64,000 nt of DNA from Amycolatopsis sp. MtRt-6 (GCF_017308975.1 NZ_JADWPD010000031.1:24645-88644), one strand, 5' to 3'. Counted from the stretch's first letter, positions 41,908 through 51,958 are shown. Notes: generated by a model not told the origin, from the letters alone. Translations and numbers: made by a program.

Positions 41908-44900
41908 ATGAGCTCGACCGGAGTCTCGTCCCCACCCGGAACCGGAGCGGACGCCGAACCCGAATTCGGCAGCCCGCGCTCCTCGGCCAGCCCGGAGCAG
42001 ATCAGGGACGACCTGATCGACTCCGCCGCCGGGCTGGCGCCGGAGATCGGTGAGCTCATCCGCCTCTACTACCGGCACATCCCGCCGGAGGAGATCGTCG
42101 GCGACGAGCCCGTCAACCTGGTCGGCGCCGTCCGCTCGCACCTGCAGCTGGCCAAGCACCGGATGCCCGGCCGCCCGGCCGTGCGGCTGCTGAACCCGAC
42201 CGTCGCCGAAGACGGGTGGGCCCGCGAAGCCACCGTCGTGCAGGTCGTCACCGACGACATGCCGTACCTGGTCGACTCGATCGCCGCGGAGTTCGCCCGC
42301 GACGGCGTGCAGGTGCAGCGGATTGTTCACCCGATCGTGGTGGTCAGCCGTGACCTGACCGGTGAGCTCCTCGACGTCCACCCCGACGCCGACCCGGCCG
42401 AGCCGCCCGCGAACTCGGCCGCCGAGTCGTGGATGTACATCGAGATCGACTTCGTCACCGACCGCAACCGCGCCCGCGAGCTCGACAACCGGCTCTCCAG
42501 CGTGCTGGGCGACGTCCGCGAGGTCGTCGAAGACGCCGAAAAGATGGCCCAGACGGCCTGCCAGCTGGCGAGCGAGCTCGAAACCGATCCGCCGCGGCTG
42601 CCCGAGGCCGAGGTCGCCGAGGGCGCCCGGCTGCTGCGCTGGCTGGCCGACGGCCACTTCACCTTCCTCGGCTACCGCCGCTACGAGCTGGTCGACAACC
42701 CGCACCCGGAAAGCGACGAGCCGGCCCTGCGCGCGGTCCTGGCCTCCGGCCTCGGCGTGCTGCGCCAGGACAGCCTTGCCGCCCGCGGCCTCACCGCCGG
42801 CCCGGACACCGCCGCGTCCGCGCTGGCGCCGACGCTGCTGGTACTGACCCAGGCGAGCGCGCCCTCCACCGTGCACCGCCCGGTCTACCCGTACTACGTC
42901 GGCGTGAAGACCTTCGACGCCGAGGGCAAGGTCACCGGCGAGCACCGCTTCCTCGGCATGTTCACCACCACCGCGCTGCACGAGAACGTCCTCGACATCC
43001 CGGTCGTCTGCAAGCGGGTCCGCGAGGTCATCCACCGCGCCGGCTTCCCGATCGAGTCGTTCTCCGGCCAGCGGATGCTCGAAATCCTGCAGAACTGGCC
43101 GCGCGCCGACCTCTTCTCCGCCGACACCGACTCGCTGTACTCGACGACGACCGGCGCGATCACCCTCTCCGACCGCCGCCGGCTGCGGCTGTTCCTGCGC
43201 CGCGACCCGTACGGCCGCTTCTACTCCTGCCTGGTCTACCTCCCGCGCGACCGCTACACGACGCGCTCGCGGCTGGCGATGCAGGAAGTCCTGCTGGAAG
43301 AGCTCGAAGGCACCCAGCTCGAGTACAGCGCGCGGATCGGCGAGACGGTCCTGGCGCAGGTGCACTTCGTCGTGCACACCGACCCGGCGCGGCGCCTCGA
43401 GCCGGACACGCTCAAGATCCAGGACCGGCTCAACGACGCCGTCCGCACCTGGGACGACCGGATGGTCGAGGCCGTCCTCGACGAACGCCGGGAGCGCGCC
43501 GACGGCGGCGTCGCGGTCGGGATCGTCGGCGAGGAGTCGGCCACCGAGCAGGGCCAGCGCTTCGCGATGGTGTTCCCCGAGGGCTACAAGGAGGACTTCA
43601 CCGCCGAAGAGGCGCTGGCCGACCTCCGCTCGCTGGACTCGCTCACCGACGAAGGCGACCTCGCGCTGTCGTTCTACCAGCCCGCCGACGCCGGGCCGGG
43701 GGAGCGGCGCTTCAAGCTCTACCTGCGCGGCGAGGGCGTCACGCTCTCGAAGGTGCTCCCGGTGCTGCAGGCCATGGGCGTCGAGGTCGTCGACGAGCGG
43801 CCGTACGAGCTGCACCGCGAAGACGGCGGCGCGTGCTGGATCTACGACTTCGGCCTGCGCGTCGACCAGAAGATGGTCGACGAGTCCGACGAGCACGCCG
43901 TCGAAGAGCTGCGCGGCCGCTTCCAGGACGCCTTCGAGGCCGCCTGGCGGGGCGACGCCGAGGTCGACGGCCTCAACGGCCTGGTGCTGCGCGCCGGGCT
44001 CACCTGGCGCCAGGCCGCCGTGCTGCGGGCCTACTCGCGCTACCTGCGCCAGGCCGGCAGCGCGTTCTCCCAGGACTACATCCAGAACACGCTGCTGAAC
44101 CACACGCAGGTCGCGACGAAGCTGCTGCGGCTGTTCGAAGCCCGGTTCGCGCCCCAGCTGTCCGACGCCGACCGCGAGTCCGCGACCGAAGCGCTGGCCA
44201 CCGAGCTCAACGCGATGATCGACGAGGTCACCAGCCTCGACGAGGACAGGATCCTGCGGCGCCTGATGGCCGTCATCCGCGCCACGCTGCGGACGAACTA
44301 CCACGTCACCGACGCCGACGGGAAGACGCGGCCGTACCTGGCGATCAAGCTCGACCCGGCCGGCGTGCCCGACCTGCCCGAGCCGCGGCCGAAGTTCGAG
44401 ATCTTCGTCTACTCGCCGCGCGTCGAGGGCGTGCACCTGCGCTTCGGCGAGGTCGCGCGCGGTGGCCTGCGCTGGTCGGACCGCCGCGAGGACTTCCGCA
44501 CCGAGATCCTCGGCCTGGTCAAGGCACAGGCGGTGAAGAACGCCGTGATCGTGCCGGTCGGCGCGAAGGGCGGCTTCGTCGTCAAGCGCCCGCCGGCCCC
44601 GAGCGGCGACGCCAGCATCGACCGCGACGCCCAGCTCACCGAGGGCATCGCCTGCTACCGCATGTTCATCTCCGGCCTGCTCGACCTGACCGACAACCGC
44701 ATCGAGGGCAAGACCGTCCCCGCGCCCGGCGTGGTCCGGCACGACGCCGACGACTCCTACCTGGTCGTCGCGGCCGACAAGGGCACCGCGAAGTTCTCCG
44801 ACATCGCGAACGAGATGTCGGCGAAGTACGGCTTCTGGCTCGGCGACGCGTTCGCGTCCGGCGGCTCGGTCGGCTACGACCACAAGGCCATGGGCATCAC

Positions 44901-46896
44901 CGCGAAGGGTGCCTGGGAGAGCGTCAAGCGGCACTTCCGCGAGCTGGGCAAGGACACCCAGACCGAGGACTTCACCGTGGTCGGCATCGGCGACATGATG
45001 GGTGACGTCTTCGGCAACGGCATGCTGCTGTCCGAGCACATCCGGCTGGTCGCGGCGTTCAACCACATGCACGTCTTCCTCGACCCGAACCCGGACGCGG
45101 CGACGTCGTTCGCGGAGCGGCGCCGGCTGTTCGACCTGCCGCGCAGCTCGTGGGACGACTACGACCGCTCGCTGATCAGCGAAGGCGGCGGCATCTACCC
45201 GCGCACGGCGAAGTCGATCCCGATCAGCCCGCAGGTGCGCGAGGCGCTCGGGCTCGAGGACGGTGTCACCGCGCTGGCGCCGATGGACCTGATCCAGGCC
45301 ATCCTGCTGGCGCCGGTCGAGCTGCTGTGGAACGGCGGCATCGGCACCTACGTCAAGGCGGAGAGCGAAACCCACGCCGCCGCCGGGGACAAGGCCAACG
45401 ACGCCATCCGCGTCGACGGCAAGCAGCTGCGCGTCAAGGTCTTCGGCGAGGGCGGCAACCTCGGCCTGACCCAGCTCGGCCGGATCGAGTTCGCCCGCAA
45501 CGGCGGCAAGATCAACACCGACGCGCTCGACAACTCGGCGGGTGTCGACTGCTCCGACCACGAGGTCAACATCAAGATCCTGCTCGACCACCTCGTCCAG
45601 ACCGGCAAGCTGGAGCGCGAGCAGCGCAACGAGCTGCTGGAGGAGATGACCGACGAGGTCGGCGCGCTGGTGCTCAAGGACAACTACCGGCAGAACGCCG
45701 TCCTCGGCGTCAGCCGGGCGCACGCCGCGCCGATGCTGTCGGTGCACGCCCGTCAGGTGCAGGCGCTGGTGTCCGCGGGCGCCTTCGACCGCAAGCTCGA
45801 AGCGCTGCCGAGCAACTCGGAGTTCCGCGAGCTGGAGAAGGCGGGCAAGGGCCTCACCTCGCCGGAGCTGGCGACGCTGCTCGCGCACGTCAAGCTGGAG
45901 CTCAAGGACGAGCTGCTGGCCAGCGACCTGCCCGACTCGCAGGTGTTCGCCGGCCGGCTGCCCGAGTACTTCCCGAAGCCGCTGCGCGAACGGTTCGCGA
46001 ACGCCATCGGCGAGCACCCGCTGCGCCGCCAGATCATCACCACGATGATCGCCAACGAGGTGGTCGACGGCGGCGGCATCTCGTTCGTCTACCGGCTGAT
46101 GGAGGAGATGAACGCGACCGCGACGGACGCGGTGCGCGCGTACGCCGTGGTGACGCGGGTGTTCGACCTCCCCACCCTGTGGCAGGAGATCGACGCGCTC
46201 GACAACGTCGTGCACACCGACGTCGCCGACGAGATGGTGCTGGAGACGCGGCGGCTGCTCGACCGGGCCGCCCGCTGGTTCCTCACCAACCGGCCGCAGC
46301 CGCTGGCACCGCTGTCGGAGATCAAGCGCTTCGGCCGGGTGCTCAACGACCTGGTGCCGAAGATCGGCGACCTGCTCCGCGGCCGTGAGGCCGAGTCGGT
46401 GCAGACGAACGCGGACGAGCTGATCGAGGCCGGGGTGCCCGCGGGCCTGGCCCGCCGGGTGTCGCTGCTGCTGCACACCTTCGGCCTGCTCGACGTCACC
46501 GAGGTGGCCGAGCTCGCCGAGCAGCAGATCGGCGTGGACGCCGTGCACAGCCCGGCCGAGACGGCGGAGCTGTACTACGCGCTCTCGGCGCACCTGGACA
46601 TCGACTCGATGCTCACCGAGATCAGCAAGCTCGAACGCGGCAACCGCTGGCACGCCCTCGCCCGGCTTTCGCTGCGCGACGACGTCTACGGCTCGCTGCG
46701 GGCGATCACGCTGGACGCGTTGCGGCACAGTGATCCCGGCTCGTCCGGCGACGCCAAGATCGCCCAGTGGGAGAAGACGAACGCGTCCCGGCTGCAGCGG
46801 GCGCGCGTCGCGCTCGACGAGATCACCAAGTCGGGCCGGCTCGACCTGGCGACGCTTTCGGTGGCGGCCCGGCAGATCCGGAGCACGGTGCGGTGA
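41908..46896 (+). CDS. gdh: NAD-specific glutamate dehydrogenase, large type
   Basis: A 1662-aa enzyme of the 180-kDa class. The N-terminal ~650 residues are the regulatory ACT-like region; the catalytic GDH core is near residues 780-1230, with GGLRWSDRREDFRTEILGLVKAQAVKNAVIVPVGAKGGFV (substrate binding) and VFGEGGNLGLTQLGRIEFA. The C-terminal part is helical. It converts glutamate to 2-oxoglutarate for carbon use. ATG 41908 follows GGAGAG. The stop overlaps the next gene's GTG (GTGA). Confidence 0.95.
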   Translation: MSSTGVSSPPGTGADAEPEFGSPRSSASPEQIRDDLIDSAAGLAPEIGELIRLYYRHIPPEEIVGDEPVNLVGAVRSHLQLAKHRMPGRPAVRLLNPTVAEDGWAREATVVQVVTDDMPYLVDSIAAEFARDGVQVQRIVHPIVVVSRDLTGELLDVHPDADPAEPPANSAAESWMYIEIDFVTDRNRARELDNRLSSVLGDVREVVEDAEKMAQTACQLASELETDPPRLPEAEVAEGARLLRWLADGHFTFLGYRRYELVDNPHPESDEPALRAVLASGLGVLRQDSLAARGLTAGPDTAASALAPTLLVLTQASAPSTVHRPVYPYYVGVKTFDAEGKVTGEHRFLGMFTTTALHENVLDIPVVCKRVREVIHRAGFPIESFSGQRMLEILQNWPRADLFSADTDSLYSTTTGAITLSDRRRLRLFLRRDPYGRFYSCLVYLPRDRYTTRSRLAMQEVLLEELEGTQLEYSARIGETVLAQVHFVVHTDPARRLEPDTLKIQDRLNDAVRTWDDRMVEAVLDERRERADGGVAVGIVGEESATEQGQRFAMVFPEGYKEDFTAEEALADLRSLDSLTDEGDLALSFYQPADAGPGERRFKLYLRGEGVTLSKVLPVLQAMGVEVVDERPYELHREDGGACWIYDFGLRVDQKMVDESDEHAVEELRGRFQDAFEAAWRGDAEVDGLNGLVLRAGLTWRQAAVLRAYSRYLRQAGSAFSQDYIQNTLLNHTQVATKLLRLFEARFAPQLSDADRESATEALATELNAMIDEVTSLDEDRILRRLMAVIRATLRTNYHVTDADGKTRPYLAIKLDPAGVPDLPEPRPKFEIFVYSPRVEGVHLRFGEVARGGLRWSDRREDFRTEILGLVKAQAVKNAVIVPVGAKGGFVVKRPPAPSGDASIDRDAQLTEGIACYRMFISGLLDLTDNRIEGKTVPAPGVVRHDADDSYLVVAADKGTAKFSDIANEMSAKYGFWLGDAFASGGSVGYDHKAMGITAKGAWESVKRHFRELGKDTQTEDFTVVGIGDMMGDVFGNGMLLSEHIRLVAAFNHMHVFLDPNPDAATSFAERRRLFDLPRSSWDDYDRSLISEGGGIYPRTAKSIPISPQVREALGLEDGVTALAPMDLIQAILLAPVELLWNGGIGTYVKAESETHAAAGDKANDAIRVDGKQLRVKVFGEGGNLGLTQLGRIEFARNGGKINTDALDNSAGVDCSDHEVNIKILLDHLVQTGKLEREQRNELLEEMTDEVGALVLKDNYRQNAVLGVSRAHAAPMLSVHARQVQALVSAGAFDRKLEALPSNSEFRELEKAGKGLTSPELATLLAHVKLELKDELLASDLPDSQVFAGRLPEYFPKPLRERFANAIGEHPLRRQIITTMIANEVVDGGGISFVYRLMEEMNATATDAVRAYAVVTRVFDLPTLWQEIDALDNVVHTDVADEMVLETRRLLDRAARWFLTNRPQPLAPLSEIKRFGRVLNDLVPKIGDLLRGREAESVQTNADELIEAGVPAGLARRVSLLLHTFGLLDVTEVAELAEQQIGVDAVHSPAETAELYYALSAHLDIDSMLTEISKLERGNRWHALARLSLRDDVYGSLRAITLDALRHSDPGSSGDAKIAQWEKTNASRLQRARVALDEITKSGRLDLATLSVAARQIRSTVR

Positions 46897-47312
46897 CCTA
46901 CGTATCGCACGTCCGCCCGCGCTGGACGGACATGGACGTCTACGGCCACATCAACCACGCGAAAATGGTGACGCTGCTCGAAGAGGCCCGCATCCCGCTG
47001 CTGTTCGAAGGGGCCGTCGAGGCGGGGCTCGACCAGCTGCCGAAGGGCATCGTCGTCGTCCGGCTGGAGGTGGGGTACAAGGCGCCGATCGTGGTGTCCG
47101 GGCAGCAGCTGCGCGTCGACATCGACCTGACCGAGCTGCGCGCGGCGAGCTTCACGCTGGCCTACCGCGTGCGCGGCGGGCCTTCTGCGGACGACCCGGT
47201 CGCGGTGACCGCGGAGACGGTGCTGGCGCCGTACGACACGGTCGCGCTGCGGCCGCGTAGGCTCACCCCGGCCGAGTCGGAGTTTCTGAAGCAGGGGTTC
47301 GCGGATGCCTGA
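46893..47312 (+). CDS. 4HBT-type acyl-CoA thioesterase
   Basis: A 139-aa hotdog protein with the classic motif TDMDVYGHINHAKMV, including the likely catalytic Asp. GTG 46893 overlaps the dehydrogenase stop, so it is translationally coupled. The substrate is unknown; small acyl-CoA thioesters are typical. It is unrelated to the enediyne thioesterase by motif. Confidence 0.88.
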   Translation: MTYVSHVRPRWTDMDVYGHINHAKMVTLLEEARIPLLFEGAVEAGLDQLPKGIVVVRLEVGYKAPIVVSGQQLRVDIDLTELRAASFTLAYRVRGGPSADDPVAVTAETVLAPYDTVALRPRRLTPAESEFLKQGFADA

Positions 47313-47940
47313 GTTGTTCGTGCCGGACGCGGCCGACCGGGAGACCCTCGGCGCGTTCGTCGCCCGCGCGGTCCGGCTGGACGGCCAGACGGCCGTCCGG
47401 CTGCGGCAGCGCGGCGACGGCGTGGTCGAGGCCTGGACGGCAACGCCGTTCGAGTGCCTGGCCACCCGAGCGGTGGCCGGAGACGTGACGCCCGGCGACG
47501 TCACGGTGTCCGGCAACGAGCTCCTCGCGGCGCTGACGGTGGCGGGCGGCCCCCGGATGGACCCGGGCCCGGCCCGCGACCTGCTGTGGCACGGCGAGCT
47601 GCCGCCGTCCGGCCGCTGGCCGCTGGTCGACGAGCTGCCGGCGCGGGTGGTGTCGGAGCTGGCGGACCGTGGGGTGACGCTGGCCAGGGACAACGTGGGC
47701 CCGCACGGCACGCCACCGGCGTCCCTGATGGACCAGGCGGTGCTGACGGTGACGGGGGAGTCGGTCGAGGTCAAGGTCCAGATGCGCTGCCTGTTCGCGA
47801 TGTCCGGCATGGGTTTCGTGGACTCGGACGTACCGGGCGACGTGGTGCGGGTGACGGCCACGGATTCGTGGCTGCGCCTGGACGCGCGCTACGGAGCGAT
47901 CGTGCGGCGCCGGCACGCGTTGTTGCCGCTGCTGTTCTGA
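47305..47940 (+). CDS. Conserved-looking hypothetical protein, 211 aa
   Basis: It starts eight bases inside the thioesterase gene. Beta-rich segments and a C-terminal block (VKVQMRCLFAMSGMGFVDSD, then RVTATDSWLRLDARYGAIVRRRH) suggest a compact fold, but I recognise no family. There is no signal peptide or membrane segment. It is probably co-expressed with the dehydrogenase and thioesterase. Confidence 0.75.
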   Translation: MPELFVPDAADRETLGAFVARAVRLDGQTAVRLRQRGDGVVEAWTATPFECLATRAVAGDVTPGDVTVSGNELLAALTVAGGPRMDPGPARDLLWHGELPPSGRWPLVDELPARVVSELADRGVTLARDNVGPHGTPPASLMDQAVLTVTGESVEVKVQMRCLFAMSGMGFVDSDVPGDVVRVTATDSWLRLDARYGAIVRRRHALLPLLF

Positions 47941-47993
47941 CGAAGTCCTTACGGCGGCCACCGTGCCTGGCCGGGCGGTGGCACGCTGGTCGG

Positions 47994-48242
47994 ATGACCC
48001 CCGACGAAGACCCGACCGCGGACTTCCTCGACTCGGTGCGCGCGGGGGAGACGCCGTGGCGGCAGGACCGTCCGCCGGACGAGCGGGCGCCATCGCCCGC
48101 GGAGAGACCTGAGAGGTGGGGCCGCACGCGCGCGGCGGGCCGGGCGGCCGCCCGGGCGGCGCCCTACCTCCAGGCCGCGGCGTTGGTGGCGTGGCTGGCA
48201 AGCGGCGCCTTCGACGACGGCTCGGGCAACCAGTCCGGCTGA
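47994..48242 (+). CDS. Small hypothetical protein, 82 aa
   Basis: ATG 47994 begins a short frame (MTPDEDPTADFLDSVRAGETPWR) with an acidic, Pro-rich first half and a basic then hydrophobic second half (AAPYLQAAALVAWLASGAF), perhaps a single membrane helix. No strong ribosome site. It is the only plausible frame in this gap. Confidence 0.5.
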   Translation: MTPDEDPTADFLDSVRAGETPWRQDRPPDERAPSPAERPERWGRTRAAGRAAARAAPYLQAAALVAWLASGAFDDGSGNQSG

Positions 48243-48354
48243 ACCTCGCGCCGCGCGCGGCCCGCCCTCCCTGGGGGCTGCCCCCGCTTCCAGCGTATCG
48301 GCAGCGACCGACGAAACTCGCCTGCCGGCCGCGCCAACGGTCCGGTTGTCCACA
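48241..48354 (+). repeat. Direct repeat block, copy A, with DnaA-box-like end
   Basis: A 76-base block nearly identical to copy B at 48579, containing GGGGGCTGCCCCC and GCTTCCAGCGTATCG. It is followed by less similar DNA and TTGTCCACA (48346-48354). The region from 48243 to 48722 has no convincing gene. Confidence 0.8.
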
Positions 48355-48578
48355 GCACCGCTGAGTTGTGGGCAACCTGCGTGTCCGCGGCACCGGCCAG
48401 CCGTCCAGACGGCCCTGCCGCCAGGCCGCCGCGTGGCCGGCAAGCGGCGCCGTCGGCGACGGCTCGGGTGGTGACCAGGGCCAGTGGTGGCGTAAGACGA
48501 GCGGACCGGTCAAGGTACCCACGGGGCTCGTCCTGGCCGGCCCACACCGGCTGGGCGGCGCGTGGTTGCCGAGTCGAC

Positions 48579-48691
48579 GAACGCCGCGCCGCGCGCGGCC
48601 CGCCCTCCCTGGGGGCTGCCCCCGCTTCCAGCGTATCGCCGGCGACCGACGAAAAGCCCGGACGAAAGCCCTCCGGTCCGGGTTGTCCACA
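48579..48691 (+). repeat. Direct repeat block, copy B, with DnaA-box-like end
   Basis: The second copy of the block, 338 bases after copy A and in the same orientation, again ending in GGTTGTCCACA. The GGGGG/CCCCC element could form a hairpin near the end of the convergent GH13 gene. Confidence 0.8.
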
Positions 48692-48722
48692 CCCACCGTG
48701 GATTGTGGAAGCCCGGTTCGCG

Positions 48723-50273
48723 TCAGACCAGCCAGGCGGCCGAATCCGCAGGCAGCTTGCCTTCCACCAGCGGACTGCTCGACAACAGGAGCTCCCCCGG
48801 CGGCAACGCAATCGGCGATGCCGAGGTGTTCAGCGCGCACACCAGCCCACCCCCGCGCCGTCGGAACGCGAAACATCCCGCCGGCGCGCCGTACCACTCC
48901 AGCTCGTCGCCGCCGAACGCCGGATGCGTCTTCCGCAGCTCGATCGCGGCACGGTACAGCGACAGCGTCGAGTCCGCGTCCTCGATCTGCTTCTCCACCG
49001 TCAACCCCGCCCAGGAAGCCGGCATCGGCAGCCACGTGCGCGGGTTCCGCGAGAAGCCGAACGGCGGCAGGTCGCCCTCCCACGGCAGCGGGACCCGCGC
49101 CACGTCGCGCCCGAACTCCGCCCCGCTCGTCTTGGCCCGTGGGTCGGCCATGTCCGACGGCGACAGCGAAACGTTCGCCAGTCCCAGCTCTTCGCCGTTG
49201 TACAGGTACACCGCGCCCGGCAGGGCCAGCTCCACCAGCGCCATCGCCCGCGCGCGGCGCACGCCGGCCGGGCCGCCGCCGTAGCGGCTCACCTGGCGCC
49301 AGACGTCGTGGTTGCCCAGCGTCCAGGTCGCCGGGGCGCCCGTGCGGGCCGGGACCGCCAGGGAACGCTCGATGGCCGTGCGCATGGCGTCGGCGTCGAA
49401 GTGCGTGAGCACGAGCCGGAAGTTGAACGCCAGGTGCAGTTCGTCGGGCCGCAGGTAGCGCGCCAGCCGTTCCTCGTCGGTCACCCAGATCTCGCCGACC
49501 GCCATCGCGTCCGGGAACTCGTCGAGGACCTTGCGGATCATCTGGTGGATCTCGTGGACGCCGTCGTGGTCCCACCGCGGGTCGTAGTAGTGGCTCGGCC
49601 CCAGCGCGTCGGCGCGCGGGTCCATGTCCGGCAGGCCGGGCGGCTTGGCCATGCCGTGCGCGACGTCGATGCGGAAGCCGTCGACTCCGCGTTCGAGCCA
49701 GAACCGCAGGGTGCGCTCCAGGTCGGCGGCGACCTCCGGGTTGGCCCAGTTCAGGTCCGGCTGCTGCGGCGCGAACAGGTGCAGGTACCACTGCCCGTCC
49801 GGCACGCGCGTCCAGGCCGGGCCGCCGAACGCGCTGACCCAGTTGTTGGGCGGGTCTTCGCCCTTCGGGCCGACGCCGTCGCGGAAGATGTAGCGGTCGC
49901 GCTCCGGGCTGCCCGGCGCGGCGGCCATCGCGGACTTGAACCAGGCGTGCTGGTTGCTGGTGTGGTTGGGGACCACGTCCACGGTGACCTTGATGCCGCG
50001 CTTGTGCGCCTCGGTGAGCAACACGTCGAAGTCGCCGAGGGTGCCGAACATGGGGTCGACGTCGCGCGGGTCGGCGATGTCGTAGCCGTGGTCGGCCATG
50101 GGGGATCGGTAGAAGGGCGTCAGCCACAGCGCGTCGACGCCCAGCAGCTCCAGGTAGCCGAGCCGGGAGTGGATGCCTTCCAGGTCCCCGACGCCGTCAC
50201 CGTCCGAGTCGGCGAACGAGCGTACGTAGACCTGGTAGAAGACGGCGTCCTGCCACCAGGCTCCCTGGCTCAT
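48723..50273 (-). CDS. GH13 alpha-glucosidase/trehalose-related amylase
   Basis: A 516-aa enzyme with the full GH13 set: WWQDAVFYQVYVRSF at the start, DVVPNHTSNQHAWF, the nucleophile Asp in DGFRIDVAHG, the acid/base Glu in VGEIWV and LGNHDVWR. It belongs to the oligo-1,6-glucosidase/alpha-glucosidase type. It is cytoplasmic (no signal peptide). ATG 50273 overlaps the stop of the truncated haemoglobin gene (ATGA). Confidence 0.92.
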   Translation of the reverse strand: MSQGAWWQDAVFYQVYVRSFADSDGDGVGDLEGIHSRLGYLELLGVDALWLTPFYRSPMADHGYDIADPRDVDPMFGTLGDFDVLLTEAHKRGIKVTVDVVPNHTSNQHAWFKSAMAAAPGSPERDRYIFRDGVGPKGEDPPNNWVSAFGGPAWTRVPDGQWYLHLFAPQQPDLNWANPEVAADLERTLRFWLERGVDGFRIDVAHGMAKPPGLPDMDPRADALGPSHYYDPRWDHDGVHEIHQMIRKVLDEFPDAMAVGEIWVTDEERLARYLRPDELHLAFNFRLVLTHFDADAMRTAIERSLAVPARTGAPATWTLGNHDVWRQVSRYGGGPAGVRRARAMALVELALPGAVYLYNGEELGLANVSLSPSDMADPRAKTSGAEFGRDVARVPLPWEGDLPPFGFSRNPRTWLPMPASWAGLTVEKQIEDADSTLSLYRAAIELRKTHPAFGGDELEWYGAPAGCFAFRRRGGGLVCALNTSASPIALPPGELLLSSSPLVEGKLPADSAAWLV

Positions 50274-50653
50274 ACGAAGCTGTTCATCATGCTGTGCGCG
50301 GCCATCTCCAGATAGGCCCAGAGCTGCCCGCGGTACGGCTCTTCCAGGTTCTCTTCGTCGACGGCGATCCGGATGCAGCGAAGCCAGGCATCCCGCTCGA
50401 GCGGCCCGATCTTGAACGGCGCGTGCCGCATCCGCAGCCGCGGGTGCCCGCGCTCGTCGGAGTAGGTGTGCGGGCCGCCCCAGTACTGGATGAGGAAGAG
50501 CCGGAAGCGTTCTTCGGCGGGCCCGAGGTCTTCTTCGGGGTAGAGCGGCCGGAGGATCTCGTCGCGCGCGACCTCCTCGTAGAACCGCCCGACGATCCGG
50601 CGGAACGTCGGTTCGCCGCCGACCGCTTCGTACAGGTTCGCCGGTTCGCTCAC
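50270..50653 (-). CDS. glbO: Truncated haemoglobin, group II (HbO)
   Basis: A 127-aa globin, the normal HbO length: NLYEAVGGEPTFRRIVGRFYE, then YWGGPHTYSDERGHPRLRMRHAPF, with the proximal His in LRMRH. GTG 50653 follows GGAAGG by ten bases and gives MSEPANLYEAVGG; an ATG six codons upstream is an alternative. It binds oxygen or nitric oxide, and is coupled by ATGA to a glycosidase gene. Confidence 0.9.
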   Translation of the reverse strand: MSEPANLYEAVGGEPTFRRIVGRFYEEVARDEILRPLYPEEDLGPAEERFRLFLIQYWGGPHTYSDERGHPRLRMRHAPFKIGPLERDAWLRCIRIAVDEENLEEPYRGQLWAYLEMAAHSMMNSFV

Positions 50654-50823
50654 TGCAGACACGCCTTCCATTTTGCCCTTGGGGTGCGGGTTCCCGACGC
50701 CCGGTCCCGCGGGTGGGCGGACCGTCGCGAATCCGTTTCCCAGCGTAACCACGCCGCCCGCGCGGACGGGTGGCCGCGGTGCTCGAACACCGCGACCACC
50801 CCGTCATGACGAAGTGCCTGACG

Positions 50824-51813
50824 TCACTTCTTCTCGGCCGTCGGCGCCGCGGACGGGAACAGCCGGCCGAGCGGCGGCTCGAAGCCCGCCTCCTCCAGGG
50901 CCGCCAGCAGCTGGGCCCGCAGCGCCCGCTGCACCGCCCACTGCTTGCCCGGCCGCACCTTCACCGTCAGGCGCAGGGAGAGACCCTCCGGTGTGACGCT
51001 TTCCACACCCAGCATCTCCGGCGGCTCGAGGACGTTGTCCTTCAGCGCCTCCCCCTCGGTGGCCGCCGATGCCGCGTCCGCGAGCACCGTCGTCGCGCGC
51101 TCGACGTCGGCCGTGTAACTGAGCGGTACGTCCACGACCGCCACCGCGAAGCCCTGGCTCGAGTTGCCGACGCGCAGCACCTCGCCGTTGCGGACGTACC
51201 AGACCGTGCCCTTGACGTCACGCAGCGTCGTGATCCGGAGGCCGACCGACTCGACGGTTCCGGACGCTTCGCCGACGTCCACGACGTCACCCACGCCGTA
51301 CTGGTCCTCGACCATCATGAAGATCCCGGACAGGAAGTCCTTGACCAGGTTCTGCGCGCCGAACCCGATCGCGACGCCGATGATCCCGGCCGACGCGATG
51401 ATCGGGCCGAGGTTGATGCCGAGTTCGCCCAGCACGAGGATGAACGCCAGGCCGTAGATCAGGAACGTCGACATCGACTTCAGCACCGAGCCGATGGTCT
51501 TCGCGCGCTGGCGGCGCCGTTCGATGACGGCGGAGCCGAGCACCTCCGGCGCGCGCTCGCGCAGGGGGCGCAGCAGCGACGGGAGCTTGCCGCCCGTCTT
51601 CGGCAGGGTCGTGACGCGGTTGATCAGCCGTCTCAGCAGCATGCGGATCAGGAACGCGATCACGACGATCATCAGGATCTTCACCGGCTTGGTGATCAGC
51701 CAGTTCGCCGAACCCGCCAGCCACGCGTTGTTCGTGACCTCATACACCTGGGCGCAGAACGTGCTCGGGTCTTTTATGCACGGTGGGTCGACGGAGGGGA
51801 GCAGGGAGAGCAC
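50824..51813 (-). CDS. MscS-family mechanosensitive channel
   Basis: A 329-aa protein, with start taken as GTG 51813; the frame is open to 51900. There are three membrane segments, the third with the Gly/Ala-rich pore helix (GPIIASAGIIGVAIGFGAQNLVKDFLSGIFM), then the beta domain (DQYGVGDVVDVGEASGTVESVGLRITTLR) and a cytoplasmic C-terminus. It releases solutes on osmotic downshift. Confidence 0.9.
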   Translation of the reverse strand: MLSLLPSVDPPCIKDPSTFCAQVYEVTNNAWLAGSANWLITKPVKILMIVVIAFLIRMLLRRLINRVTTLPKTGGKLPSLLRPLRERAPEVLGSAVIERRRQRAKTIGSVLKSMSTFLIYGLAFILVLGELGINLGPIIASAGIIGVAIGFGAQNLVKDFLSGIFMMVEDQYGVGDVVDVGEASGTVESVGLRITTLRDVKGTVWYVRNGEVLRVGNSSQGFAVAVVDVPLSYTADVERATTVLADAASAATEGEALKDNVLEPPEMLGVESVTPEGLSLRLTVKVRPGKQWAVQRALRAQLLAALEEAGFEPPLGRLFPSAAPTAEKK

Positions 51814-51958
51814 GGCGGTTCGTTCATCCTTCCGATCGGGTCGGGCACCCCAACGCCGAGTGGATGTTGGGTCGCGCGGATGTGACACGTCATGTAACAC
51901 ACGTGCGCTGGGGGCCTGTTCTGTGGTCGACTATGCCTACGCCCCTGGAGGTGGTCGA

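Noticed and set aside
41509..46728. A minus-strand open frame of about 1739 codons opposite the glutamate dehydrogenase
   Set aside because: Same antisense effect; the plus strand encodes an intact known enzyme.
48241..48691. DnaA-box-like sequences as a replication origin
   Set aside because: Only two boxes, no dnaA/dnaN genes and no A/T-rich unwinding region; they belong to a repeated block.
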